A DNA stretch of 41,048 bases from Moorella sp. Hama-1 (lineage in GTDB: Bacteria; Bacillota; DSM-521; Neomoorellales; Neomoorellaceae), in the NCBI RefSeq assembly GCF_023734095.1, contig NZ_AP024620.1, positions 3,283,570 to 3,324,617 on the forward strand, read 5' to 3'. Shown in pieces: positions 6,679-14,751 of the stretch. The position numbers were made by a program, and so were the translations under genes. Under the pieces are notes generated by a model, which saw only the letters and a list, made by a program, of their open reading frames with translations, was not told the origin of the DNA and did not search any database. How positions within the stretch are numbered: the stretch's first letter is position 1; each line of letters opens with the position of its first letter.

Positions 6679-8124
6679 TTATTCCGCCTCCCCTCCCCCG
6701 GCAGCGATAGGAAGGGTAAAGAAGAAACAGCTACCCTGTCCGGGTCTACTGGTCACATTGATGCTCCCGCCATGGGACTCGACAATATGTTTAACTATAG
6801 CCAATCCCAGGCCGGTGCCGCCCATTTCCCGGGAACGGGCTTTATCCACCCGGTAGAAACGCTCAAACACCCGGGGCAGGCTCTCGGATGGAATGCCAAT
6901 CCCGGTGTCTTCCACTTCTACCTGAACTAAATCCCCTTCCGGGATGGCCCGCACCGTTACCTTCCCGCCAGCCGGTGTATACTTGATCCCATTATCAATA
7001 AGATTAAGCAATACCTGGTTTAAATAACTCTCACTAATAGCCAGCTCCGGTATGCCCCCGGGGATTTCCGTTTGCAGGTCAACGCCTTTATCACTAGCCA
7101 AAGGGGTTACCGTAACCAGGACCCGCTCCAGGGTGCTCGCCAGGTCAGCCCGGTCCGGGATCTGGCGCTGGGGCTGGTTCTCCAACCGCGATAGGGCCAA
7201 AAGATCCTCAATTAACTGTTGCAGGCGACGGGCTTCGTTATTAATAATGCCCAGAAAGCGCCGGCTCACCTCCGGGTCTTCCAGGGCTCCTTCCAGCAAC
7301 GTCTCGACAAATCCCCGGATCGAAGTTAGGGGGGTACGCAATTCATGGGAGACGTTGGCCACGAATTCCGTCCGCATCTGCTCCAGGTGGCGGATAGTGG
7401 TAATATCACGAATGGTCAGGACGGCGCCTACTACCCGGCCTTGTTCGCTGGTAATGGGCATGCCGTGAACCTTAAATAACTGGCTGGTAGTAGGAAAGAG
7501 CCTGACCTCCTGTTCCAGGGGCAGGCCGCTGGCCAGGATCTCCTTGACCATTTCATCGATCTCATGGTTACGGATAACCTTGAGGAGGTATTTATGCACA
7601 ACTTCAGGGCCTTTTTTGCCGATCATCTCCTCAGCCGCCGGGTTCACCATAATCACCCTGCCGACCTGATCGACGGCCACCAGGCCGTCCGTCATACTGG
7701 CCAGGATAGCCTCCATCCGGTTACGCTCGGCCGCTATCTCCCGGAAATTATTGCGCAGGTTTTCCACCATGACATTTAGATGGTGGCTTAATAACCCTAC
7801 CTCGTCGTCGCTCTGGATCTCAATCCGCTGTTCCAGGTCCCCGGCAGCAATCCGGCGGGTGAGGGGTAATAGCGCCCTGAGGGGGGTGATTATACCACCG
7901 GCCAGGATAAAAGTACCTCCAGCCAGCAACAGGAAAACCACTAACATAACCTTCAGCAGCTCCCCTTCCAGCTTACCGGCCAGGGGCCCCGCCGAGAAGG
8001 GAGGGAGCAGGGGTAGGCTCAGGGCCTTCAGGATAACCAGGTGGAGGTAAAGATAAGCCCCCAGCAAGGTTAAAAAAAGGAGGGCTACGAAGTTCAGGGT
8101 GATTTTCCAGCGTAAGGAGTGCAT
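6679..8124 (-). CDS. Sensor histidine kinase (HAMP-PAS-HisKA-HATPase, PhoR/WalK type)
   Basis: The protein has 481 residues. Two membrane segments (about 9-35 and 57-80) flank a very short extracytoplasmic loop. Then come HAMP (about 78-130), PAS (about 135-245), HisKA with the phosphorylated His near residue 260 (NVSHELRTPLTS), and the HATPase with N box (LNLIDNGIKYT), G1 (VEDTGIGIP) and G2 (GGTGLGLAIV). The domain order resembles PhoR. No response-regulator gene is adjacent: its downstream neighbour is the AbrB-like protein and its upstream neighbour the double HD-GYP protein. The small external loop suggests a membrane-internal or cytoplasmic (PAS) signal. Confidence 0.92.
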   Translation of the reverse strand: MHSLRWKITLNFVALLFLTLLGAYLYLHLVILKALSLPLLPPFSAGPLAGKLEGELLKVMLVVFLLLAGGTFILAGGIITPLRALLPLTRRIAAGDLEQRIEIQSDDEVGLLSHHLNVMVENLRNNFREIAAERNRMEAILASMTDGLVAVDQVGRVIMVNPAAEEMIGKKGPEVVHKYLLKVIRNHEIDEMVKEILASGLPLEQEVRLFPTTSQLFKVHGMPITSEQGRVVGAVLTIRDITTIRHLEQMRTEFVANVSHELRTPLTSIRGFVETLLEGALEDPEVSRRFLGIINNEARRLQQLIEDLLALSRLENQPQRQIPDRADLASTLERVLVTVTPLASDKGVDLQTEIPGGIPELAISESYLNQVLLNLIDNGIKYTPAGGKVTVRAIPEGDLVQVEVEDTGIGIPSESLPRVFERFYRVDKARSREMGGTGLGLAIVKHIVESHGGSINVTSRPGQGSCFFFTLPIAAGGGEAE

Positions 8125-8178
8125 AATCCTGATCCCTCGCCTTCATTTCATCCAGTTTACCAGGTTATGTAAGTTATG

Positions 8179-9375
8179 TTAGCAGACAGGGGGCAACAGC
8201 CACAACCTCCGGGTCGAATTGGCTCCGGCACCCCCGGAAAGGATCTGGACAGCCTCAGCGGGAGTGCACGTACGCTGGTAGGGTCTGTTGGAAGTCATGG
8301 CATCAAAGGCATCGGCAACGGCAATAATCCTGGCTCCGGCCGGAATCTCGCCATCATGGAGGCCATAAGGATACCCTTTACCATCATACCGTTCATGATG
8401 CAAGCCGGCATCCCGGGCGAGGTCCTTCAGGCCGCTCACCCCGCTTAATAACTCTATTGTCCAGGCCGGGTGACGGCGCACGACCTGCAGTTCATCCCTG
8501 TCAAGGCGCCCGGGTTTATCCAGAACAGCCCGGGGTACGGCAATTTTACCGAAGTCATGAAGCAGGCCGGCAACCTCCAGGCGCTGTAATTCCTCTTCCC
8601 CGTACCCCAGACAGCGGGCCAGCCTTAAGGCATAGGCCGCCACCCGGTGGGAGTGCCCGGCAGTATAGGCATGTTTGGCGTCGATAATCTCGGCAAAGAG
8701 ATCGATAGTTATTTTCATCGGATCCGGTACCCGGAAGTTAACCGGCGGTAAAGCCATAATAACCTCGAACATCTTTAGTTCCAGGGCTACGTTGGTGGCT
8801 ATGTCCGCATAGCAAGGACCCTGCAGCATTTCATCCAGGGTAGCCAGCAGTTCCGGGGGAAACCCTCCTCTAACCTTCCTGAGAAGTGTACCCCTGAGGC
8901 TGGACCAGGGGGCGCCGGGATGGGCGCGTAAAACCAGGTCCAACTCATCTGCCAGGCCCAGCAATATGGCTCCCTGGGCCAGGTCCTGGCCTTTGATACC
9001 CCGGGGGTAACCGGAACCATCCCAGCGCTCATGGTGATCCCGGATCATGGCTGCCGCCTCGTCCCCCAGGCCGGGAATGGCCGTTACCATGGCCGCGCCC
9101 CTTTGCGGGTGGTCCAGAATCGCCGGGTTACCCCTGGCTTCCGGTTTCACGACGAGATGGACCAGGTGATCGTCCAGGCCTATGGCGCCCAGGTCGTGGA
9201 GCAAGCCGGCATAAAACACCAGGTTCGCCAGTTCAGGCAGTTCCCTCCGGGCCAGTTCCTGGGCCACCAGGGCTACCCGCCAGGCGTGATATAGTTTGGT
9301 TTCTTGTTCAATGTCCAGGATAGTCGATAAAGCTACCACCAGTTCGCTAAAGGTCCGGTCCGGCGAGTATATCAT
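8179..9375 (-). CDS. Protein with two HD-GYP-type domains, C-terminus frameshifted
   Basis: The product is 398 residues with two tandem HD-GYP-like domains. The first (about 10-190) has LLHDLGAIGL and HHERWDGSGYPRGIKG but a degenerate final helix. The second (about 200-385) has LLHDFGKIAVP, HHERYDGKGYPYGL and VADAFDAMTSNRPY. HD-GYP domains hydrolyse c-di-GMP; the second looks catalytic. The last residues (ANSTRRLWLLPPVC) are unrelated to the family, while the next frame encodes SQFDPEVV, the normal HD-GYP ending, up to a TAA at 8174. A one-base loss near 8220 explains this. The gene leads a unit with the kinase and AbrB-like genes downstream. Confidence 0.85.
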   Translation of the reverse strand: MIYSPDRTFSELVVALSTILDIEQETKLYHAWRVALVAQELARRELPELANLVFYAGLLHDLGAIGLDDHLVHLVVKPEARGNPAILDHPQRGAAMVTAIPGLGDEAAAMIRDHHERWDGSGYPRGIKGQDLAQGAILLGLADELDLVLRAHPGAPWSSLRGTLLRKVRGGFPPELLATLDEMLQGPCYADIATNVALELKMFEVIMALPPVNFRVPDPMKITIDLFAEIIDAKHAYTAGHSHRVAAYALRLARCLGYGEEELQRLEVAGLLHDFGKIAVPRAVLDKPGRLDRDELQVVRRHPAWTIELLSGVSGLKDLARDAGLHHERYDGKGYPYGLHDGEIPAGARIIAVADAFDAMTSNRPYQRTCTPAEAVQILSGGAGANSTRRLWLLPPVC

Positions 9376-9410
9376 GATTTTTCCTCCCCCGGTTAAAACT
9401 CCGTACTACA

Positions 9411-9446
9411 AAAAAATCGCCCTTTACGTTTAGGCAAAGAGCGATT
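9411..9446 (-). terminator. Intrinsic terminator after the DUF1858 gene
   Basis: On the minus strand AATCGC and GCGATT pair, extended by AAAG/CTTT across one mismatch, with a T-run immediately after. It ends the transcript that contains the DUF1858 gene and possibly tRNA-Sec. Confidence 0.75.
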
Positions 9447-9473
9447 CCTTTCCCTGGATCCTTGATTGCCTTC

Positions 9474-9683
9474 CTATTCAGCCGCCTGTTGCACCTTCTT
9501 GTTCAGGTCGGTAATAAGGCTATCGACGTCAATACCGTGGGCCAGGGCTCCCTGCTCGATATTCTCAAAGCGAGCCGCGGCGCAACCCAGGCAACCCATA
9601 CCGTGCTCCATAAACACAGGTACAGTTTGGGGATATTTGCTGACAACTTCCGTGATGCTCATTTCCTTAGTTATGGTGGTCAA
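9474..9683 (-). CDS. DUF1858 domain protein (hybrid-cluster-associated redox disulfide type)
   Basis: This 69-residue protein contains the DUF1858 pattern: an N-terminal TTITKEMSITEVVSKYP segment, then HGMGCLGCAAARFENIEQGA with a CxxC pair, and a helical end. Small proteins of this family are frequent in anaerobes and are thought to have a redox or metal role; no reaction is established. The start is TTG behind AGGAGG (spacing about 9). It lies 47 bases downstream of tRNA-Sec on the same strand; a TATAAT at 9708-9713 may give it its own promoter. Confidence 0.8.
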   Translation of the reverse strand: MTTITKEMSITEVVSKYPQTVPVFMEHGMGCLGCAAARFENIEQGALAHGIDVDSLITDLNKKVQQAAE

Positions 9684-9730
9684 ATATATTCACCTCCTGT
9701 TTTCCTTATTATAGCTGCCCACACAAAAGC

Positions 9731-9828
9731 TGGCGGGAGTGTGTGGGAATCGAACCCACCGCGCCCGGGTTCGCCGCGCGCCAGCTGGATTTGAAGTCCA
9801 GGCAAGCCACCAGGCCCGATCCACCCCC
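9731..9828 (-). tRNA. selC: tRNA-Sec (anticodon TCA), CCA encoded
   Basis: The 98-nt gene has selenocysteine-tRNA features: an 8-base acceptor side, a 6-bp D stem with four-base loop (CGGGCC-TGGT-GGCTTG), anticodon stem CTGGA/TCCAG with loop CTTCAAA (anticodon TCA, complementary strand 9792-9794), a long variable arm closed by CGCGC/GCGCG, T arm GTGGG-TTCGATT-CCCAC, discriminator G and encoded CCA. The eighth acceptor pair is G-A, a mismatch. It decodes UGA with SelA and SelB, both encoded 7-10 kb upstream on the same strand. Confidence 0.95.
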
Positions 9829-9833
9829 AGAAC

Positions 9834-9863
9834 ATTATACAATCCCCGGGCATACCCAGTCAA
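9834..9863 (-). promoter_or_regulatory. selC promoter
   Basis: TTGACT (9858-9863 complement), an 18-base spacer and TATAAT (9834-9839 complement) place the start site within a few bases of the tRNA 5' end. This is a near-consensus vegetative promoter. Confidence 0.75.
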
Positions 9864-9984
9864 GGTACTGGTAATCAGGCCTTATCTGGTGCGTATACCC
9901 GCCAGCGCCGGTGTCCCTGGAGTGGCACCACTGATTGGCACCATGGCCCTTAGCTGGCCCGATTGGTATCCGGTGTCCCTTTTC

Positions 9985-10692
9985 CTACCCGCCCAGATAG
10001 GCCCGCCGCACCGCCTCATTGGTAGTCAGTTCCTGCGCCTTACCCTGGAGGGTGATGCGCCCGGTCTCCAGGACATACCCCCGGTGAGCCACGCTCAAGG
10101 CCATATTAGCGTTCTGTTATACCAGCAGGATAGTCGTCCCCTGGCGGTTAATCTCGCGGATAATATTAAAGATCTCCTGTACCAGCAGGGGGGCCAGGCC
10201 CATGGAGGGTTCATCCAGGAGCATGAGGCGGGGCCGGGACATGAGGGCCCGGCTGATGGCCAGCATCTGCTGCTCGCCGCCGCTTAAAGTACCGGCCATC
10301 TGTTTCCGGCGCTCTTGCAGGCGGGGAAAACGCTGGAAAACCTCGGCCATGCTTTTACTGATACCCTCCCGGTCCCGGCGCAGGTAAGCGCCCAGTTCCA
10401 GGTTTTCCTGCACTGTCAGGTTGGGGAAGATCCGCCGGCCCTCGGGAACCTGGGAAATGCCCAGCTGGACAATGGCCGGCGCCGGTAGACCCTTGAGGTC
10501 CCGCCCCTGGTAGGTAATGCTGCCATTACGCGGGCGTAAAAGCCCGCAGATGGTATTCAGGGTAGTACTTTTACCGGCGCCGTTGGCGCCAATCAGGGAT
10601 ACAATCTCGCCTTCCTCCACTTCCAGGGAGATCCCCTTCAAGGCATGAATGGCACCGTAATAAACATCCAGATTCTCAACCTTGAGGAGCAT
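9985..10692 (-). pseudogene. livF: Branched-chain amino-acid ABC transporter ATPase LivF, interrupted by an in-frame TAA
   Basis: The frame carries Walker A (GANGAGKST), the signature LSGGEQQ and Walker B (LMLLDEPS). At 10117-10119 the codon after TTILLV is TAA where LivF proteins have Glu (LLVEQN). Translation continues in the same frame after it as [19 protein letters not shown] to a TAG at 9985; without the stop the protein would be 235 residues, the normal size. The truncated product has 191 residues and lacks the C-terminal part that follows Walker B, including the switch region. It overlaps livG by 17 bases and is last in the liv operon. Confidence 0.85.
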
Positions 10693-11470
10693 CGCCGTTC
10701 ACCTCCCGGCCGAGATAAGCCTCAATCACCCGTTCGTTAGTGCGGATATCCTCCGGGGATCCCTCGGCGATAACCTGGCCGTAATCCAGAACGTAGATAC
10801 GTTCACAGATACCCATGACCAGGGACATATCGTGTTCGATTAAAAGGATGGTCAGCCCGAACTCGCGGCGGATCCAGCCGATCAGATTCATTAGTTCCCT
10901 GGTTTCCTGGGGGTTCATCCCGGCGGCCGGTTCATCCAGCAAAAGGAGACTGGGCCCGGCCGCCAGGGCCCGGGCTATCTCTAACCGACGTTGTTCCCCG
11001 TAGGGGAGGTTGCGGGCCTTTTCATCCCGGTAGGCGACCAGCTTGAATACCCGCAGGAGTTCCTCGCTTTCCTTGAGGATCTTCTCCTCGCCCCGGTGAA
11101 AGGAGGGCAGACGCAAGAGGGCGCTGGTGACCCCATAATGGTTACGACAGTGATAGGCTATGCGCACGTTATCCAGGACACTCAGGTTACTGAAGAGACG
11201 AATATTCTGGAAGGTCCTGGCAATACCCTTCCGGGTAATCTGATAAGGCTTTAACCCTACCAAACTCTGGCCGGTAAAAATAATATCCCCTCTGGTAGGG
11301 CGATAAACTCCGGTAAGGAGATTAAAGATGGTCGTCTTCCCGGCGCCATTGGGGCCAATGAGGCCGACTAGCTCCCCCGCTTCCAGGGAGAGATCCACGT
11401 TGGCTACCGCCGTCAAGCCACCGAAGGAGATGGTCAAATCCTTAGTTTCGAGCAGGGCCACTGGCCGCAC
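10676..11470 (-). CDS. livG: Branched-chain amino-acid ABC transporter ATPase LivG
   Basis: The 264-residue cytoplasmic ATPase has Walker A GPNGAGKTT, the LivG-specific ARTFQNIRLF segment, signature LPYGEQRRLEIARAL, Walker B LLLLDEPAAGMNP and the switch His in LLIEHDMSL. It would energise the LivH/LivM permease together with LivF. Start: GTG at 11470, or the GTG three codons later, which has better SD spacing. It overlaps livM upstream (29 bases) and livF downstream (17 bases), so translation is probably coupled. Confidence 0.93.
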   Translation of the reverse strand: MRPVALLETKDLTISFGGLTAVANVDLSLEAGELVGLIGPNGAGKTTIFNLLTGVYRPTRGDIIFTGQSLVGLKPYQITRKGIARTFQNIRLFSNLSVLDNVRIAYHCRNHYGVTSALLRLPSFHRGEEKILKESEELLRVFKLVAYRDEKARNLPYGEQRRLEIARALAAGPSLLLLDEPAAGMNPQETRELMNLIGWIRREFGLTILLIEHDMSLVMGICERIYVLDYGQVIAEGSPEDIRTNERVIEAYLGREVNGDAPQG

Positions 11471-12404
11471 CCCTTTTCTTCAGCCACCGGTCCAGGCTAA
11501 ACTCCCAGTTACCCATTAACCCCTGGGGACGGAAGATCATTACCACAACCAGGAGGACAGCGTAAATGACCATCCGCAAAACAGCCAGTTGCTGCAGGGC
11601 GGCATTAATGAGGGTAATTCCTGCCGCGGCGATGATGGAGCCGGTTATGCTTCCCAAACCGCCAAAGACCACCATGACCAGGATGTCAAAGGAACGGAAA
11701 AAGGTGAAGGTAACTGGTTGAATCAGGAAGAAGTAATGGGCATAAAGAGCGCCGGCTACACCGGCAAAAAAGGCGCCCAGGGCAAAGGCCAGGACCTTGT
11801 AGTAGGTGGTATTGATCCCCATAGTTTCCGCGGCGATTTCATTTTCCCGGATGGCTACACAGGCCCGGCCGTGGCTGGAATTAATTAAGTTAGCCGTTAC
11901 CAGCACCGTGAGAACAATCATGATATAAAGCCAGGTCCAGTTGGCCAGGCGGGGGATGCCAATCATCCCGGCCGCACCACCGATGTAATTAATATTATTG
12001 GCGGCGCCCCGGATAATCTCGCCGAAGCCCAGGGTGGCGATGGCCAGGTAGTCTCCTTTCAAGCGCAGGGTGGGTAAGCCAATAATAATCCCGGCGACAG
12101 CGGCAGCCAGGGCCCCGGCTACCAGGGCCAGCAGAAAAGGTTGGTGTAATTTCATGGTCAGAATGGCGGCCACATAAGCTCCCACCGCCATAAAACCGGC
12201 ATGACCCAGGGCCAATTGACCGGTAAAACCGACTATAAGGTTCAGGCTGACGGCCAGGATAATATTAATCCCCAGCATCATCAAATTGATTTCCTGGAAC
12301 TTGCTAATCAGCCCCCCTGACTGCAATCCCAAAACCAGGAAATAGACAAGGATCACACCGGCCAGGGCGATGAGGTTTTTTTTGCTGAAGCGCACCACAG
12401 TCAC
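11442..12404 (-). CDS. livM: Branched-chain amino-acid ABC transporter permease LivM
   Basis: This 320-residue integral membrane protein has about nine hydrophobic segments and the LivM hallmarks GQLALGHAGFMAVGAY, LRLKGDYLAIATLGFGEI (cytoplasmic coupling helix region) and VFGGLGSITGS. It pairs with LivH to form the channel. The GTG start directly follows the livH stop codon, and the end overlaps livG. Confidence 0.93.
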   Translation of the reverse strand: MTVVRFSKKNLIALAGVILVYFLVLGLQSGGLISKFQEINLMMLGINIILAVSLNLIVGFTGQLALGHAGFMAVGAYVAAILTMKLHQPFLLALVAGALAAAVAGIIIGLPTLRLKGDYLAIATLGFGEIIRGAANNINYIGGAAGMIGIPRLANWTWLYIMIVLTVLVTANLINSSHGRACVAIRENEIAAETMGINTTYYKVLAFALGAFFAGVAGALYAHYFFLIQPVTFTFFRSFDILVMVVFGGLGSITGSIIAAAGITLINAALQQLAVLRMVIYAVLLVVVMIFRPQGLMGNWEFSLDRWLKKRGAASGPARN

Positions 12405-13298
12405 CTACACCTTCTCCGCGTTGTTCTTGCCCAGCAGGCCGGAGGGCTTGACCAGCAGGATTAAAATCAATAAGAGAAAAACAATGGGGTCGCGCAGATT
12501 GCTGCTCCAATAACCGCTGACCAGGGCCTCAAAGATGCCCAGGGCAAAACCGCCCAGCATAGCTCCGGGGATCAGGCCGATACCGCCGATGACGGCCGCT
12601 ACAAAGGCCTTTAGGCCGGGCATGATACCCATGAGCGGCCAGATAGTGTTGTAATAGAGCCCCAGCATAATCCCCGCTACGGCGGCAAAGGCCGAACCCA
12701 GGGCGAAGGTAAAGGAGATGGTACTATCAACGTTAATCCCCATGAGCCTGGCGGCATCAGCATCGTAGGACACGGCCCGCATGGCCTTACCCCTCCGGGT
12801 GTAGTGGACAATATACTGCAGGATGAGCATCATCAAGATGGTGATCGCCAGAATCAGAATCTGCAGGGTGGTGGCCGTGAGGGGTATGCCCAGGATCATC
12901 AGGGGTAATTGCTTGTTGGTAATCAACCCTCCCGGGTAGGAGCGGATATCTGTACCCAGGACCATCAACCCCCCGTTTTCCAGGAAGAGGGACACGCCGA
13001 TGGCCGTAATCAGGGGGGCCAGGCGGGTGGCGTTACGCAGGGGTTTATAGGCGACCCGCTCGATAAGAACGCCCAAAAGGGCGGAAGCAGCCATGGAAAT
13101 GATAAAAGCCCACCAGATGTTAAGCTTCCCATAAACTACGACAAAAAAGCCAATATAAGCCCCCACCATCAGAATATCGCCATGGGCGAAGTTAATAAGT
13201 TGAATAATGCCGTAAACCATAGTATAGCCCAGGGCGATGAGGGCATAGATACTCCCCAGGGATAAACCGTTAATTATTTGCTGGAGAAATACGGCCAT
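12405..13298 (-). CDS. livH: Branched-chain amino-acid ABC transporter permease LivH
   Basis: The protein has 297 residues from the ATG at 13298, which is 8 bases after GGAG; a longer frame to 13382 has no support. It shows the LivH start QQIINGLSLGSIYALIALGYTMVYG, INFAHGDI and the ending family motif VKPSGLLGK. About eight membrane segments are present. It is the second gene of the operon, separated from livK by a stable hairpin. Confidence 0.93.
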   Translation of the reverse strand: MAVFLQQIINGLSLGSIYALIALGYTMVYGIIQLINFAHGDILMVGAYIGFFVVVYGKLNIWWAFIISMAASALLGVLIERVAYKPLRNATRLAPLITAIGVSLFLENGGLMVLGTDIRSYPGGLITNKQLPLMILGIPLTATTLQILILAITILMMLILQYIVHYTRRGKAMRAVSYDADAARLMGINVDSTISFTFALGSAFAAVAGIMLGLYYNTIWPLMGIMPGLKAFVAAVIGGIGLIPGAMLGGFALGIFEALVSGYWSSNLRDPIVFLLLILILLVKPSGLLGKNNAEKV

Positions 13299-13334
13299 GG
13301 TGCCAACTCCCATCCTAACCCTAAATATAAACTC

Positions 13335-13364
13335 CAATGAGGGGGTTAGAACCCCCCCATTGGA
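13335..13364 (-). terminator. Intergenic hairpin between livK and livH (partial terminator or RNA stabiliser)
   Basis: CCAATG-GGGGGTT pairs with AACCCCC-CATTGG with small bulges. There is no clear T-run, so it more likely protects the livK message or causes partial termination. That would give more binding protein than permease, as is common for such operons. Confidence 0.6.
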
Positions 13365-13391
13365 TGGTCTGGCTCGATTCAAGCCAGGGTT

Positions 13392-14600
13392 TTAATGCGT
13401 AATCTTCTTCTTCAGGGTCTGCTTGCCGTCGACCATGGCAATAATGGAGACGTCTTTAATCGGGGTATGGGTCTCATCAATGGTCATTTTACTGGTGATA
13501 CCATCAAAATCCTTGGTGGCGGCCAGGGCCTTGCGAATAGCCTCCGGGTCGGCGCTGCCGGCCCTGTTGATGGCATCGGCCAGCATATAGGCTGCATCAT
13601 ACCCCAGGCAGGCAAAGGCATCTGGCTCTTTATTATACTTGGCCTTAAAGGCCTTGATAAAGGCCTGCAGCCGCGGGTTGGAATCGGTGGCAGCATAATG
13701 GTTGGTGAAGTAGGTGTTATTCAGGTTGACCGCCCCGCCGGCATACTCGGCCAGTTTGGGCGAATCCCAACCGTCGGCGCCCAGCATAGGTACTTTAATT
13801 CCCAGCTCCCGGGCCTGGTTGACAATCTTACCGACATCACCGTAATAGGCCGGAACGTAGATCAGGTCGGCACCGGCGTTCTTCACCCGGGTCAGGGCCG
13901 GGCGGAAGTCCTGGTCACCGGAATTAAAGCTCTCCTCGGCCACTATCTGGCCGCCGTCTTTGGGGAATTCCGTTTTGAAGACCTGGTACAAGCCTTTGCT
14001 GTACTCGTCCGAATTGCTATAAAGGATGGCCGCCTTTTTGGCTCCCAGATCCTTGGCAGCAAACTGGGCGCCCACAATGGCCTGGGTGGGGTCAATAAAG
14101 CAGACGCGGAAGACGTAATCCCGCACCTTTTTCGTCTGGGGGTCTACTGTCACGTCGGGGCTCGTGGCTGAAGGGCTAATGATGGGGACCTTATATTCAG
14201 TGGCCATGGTGGAAGCTGCCATGGTGGCCCCGGAAGTAGCTGGCCCCAGGAGGGCGACGACTTTATTCTCGGTAATCAATTTGGCGGCCGCGCTCATGGC
14301 CTCTTCCCTTTTACCGCCGTTATCCAGGACGATGGGATTAATCTTCTTGCCCCCCAGGACGCCGCCTTTCTGGTTGATCTCCTCAAAGGCCAGGAGGATC
14401 GCGTCCTTGGAGTTGGTACCATAAGTAGCTACATCGCCGGAGAGTTCATAGTTAACACCAATGTTGATGGTGTCACCACTGCTGCCACCGGCTGCTCCCT
14501 GTTGCCCGGTCCCTGATTTGTTCTGGCCGCAGCCGGCAATCATGGCCACCGTCAGGATCAGGGCCAGGGTTAAGAAGGCGATCTTTCTGATACTCCCCAC
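13392..14600 (-). CDS. livK: Branched-chain amino-acid ABC transporter substrate-binding lipoprotein
   Basis: The product is about 402 residues. A lipoprotein signal peptide ends in the lipobox IAGC, followed by a Gly/Ser-rich linker and a type-I periplasmic binding domain (INIGVNYELSGDVATYGTNSKDAI start; GPATSGATMAAS ligand-site loop; PSATSPDVT). It would bind leucine/isoleucine/valine or a related amino acid at the cell surface. The GTG at 14600 sits 9 bases from AGGAGG; the GTG two codons upstream is too close. A near-consensus promoter lies upstream. It is the first gene of livKHMGF. Confidence 0.92.
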   Translation of the reverse strand: MGSIRKIAFLTLALILTVAMIAGCGQNKSGTGQQGAAGGSSGDTINIGVNYELSGDVATYGTNSKDAILLAFEEINQKGGVLGGKKINPIVLDNGGKREEAMSAAAKLITENKVVALLGPATSGATMAASTMATEYKVPIISPSATSPDVTVDPQTKKVRDYVFRVCFIDPTQAIVGAQFAAKDLGAKKAAILYSNSDEYSKGLYQVFKTEFPKDGGQIVAEESFNSGDQDFRPALTRVKNAGADLIYVPAYYGDVGKIVNQARELGIKVPMLGADGWDSPKLAEYAGGAVNLNNTYFTNHYAATDSNPRLQAFIKAFKAKYNKEPDAFACLGYDAAYMLADAINRAGSADPEAIRKALAATKDFDGITSKMTIDETHTPIKDVSIIAMVDGKQTLKKKITH

Positions 14601-14648
14601 TCTCACAAACCTCCTCCGATTTTTGCCTCCTCGGGCATATTTAAAATA

Positions 14649-14677
14649 ATTATAAACCTGTCCCCTAATAACGTCAA
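14649..14677 (-). promoter_or_regulatory. Promoter of the liv operon
   Basis: TTGACG (14672-14677 complement), a 17-base spacer and TATAAT (14649-14654 complement) lie about 50 bases upstream of livK. The insertion sequence begins within a few tens of bases of the -35 box, so sequence upstream of the promoter has probably been replaced. Confidence 0.75.
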
Positions 14678-14751
14678 TTGCCCGCGATCACTCAGTTAAA
14701 ATATAACCGAAGGGGGATCGGCTCACTCACGGCGAAATATAACCGAGGGGA

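Noticed and set aside
10117-10119. Recoding of the livF stop as selenocysteine
   Set aside because: The codon is UAA; Sec is inserted at UGA and no SECIS-like hairpin is evident directly downstream.
13395-14171. 258-residue plus-strand frame opposite livK
   Set aside because: It is antisense to a clear binding-protein gene; it has no SD or recognisable domain and is explained by codon bias of the real gene.
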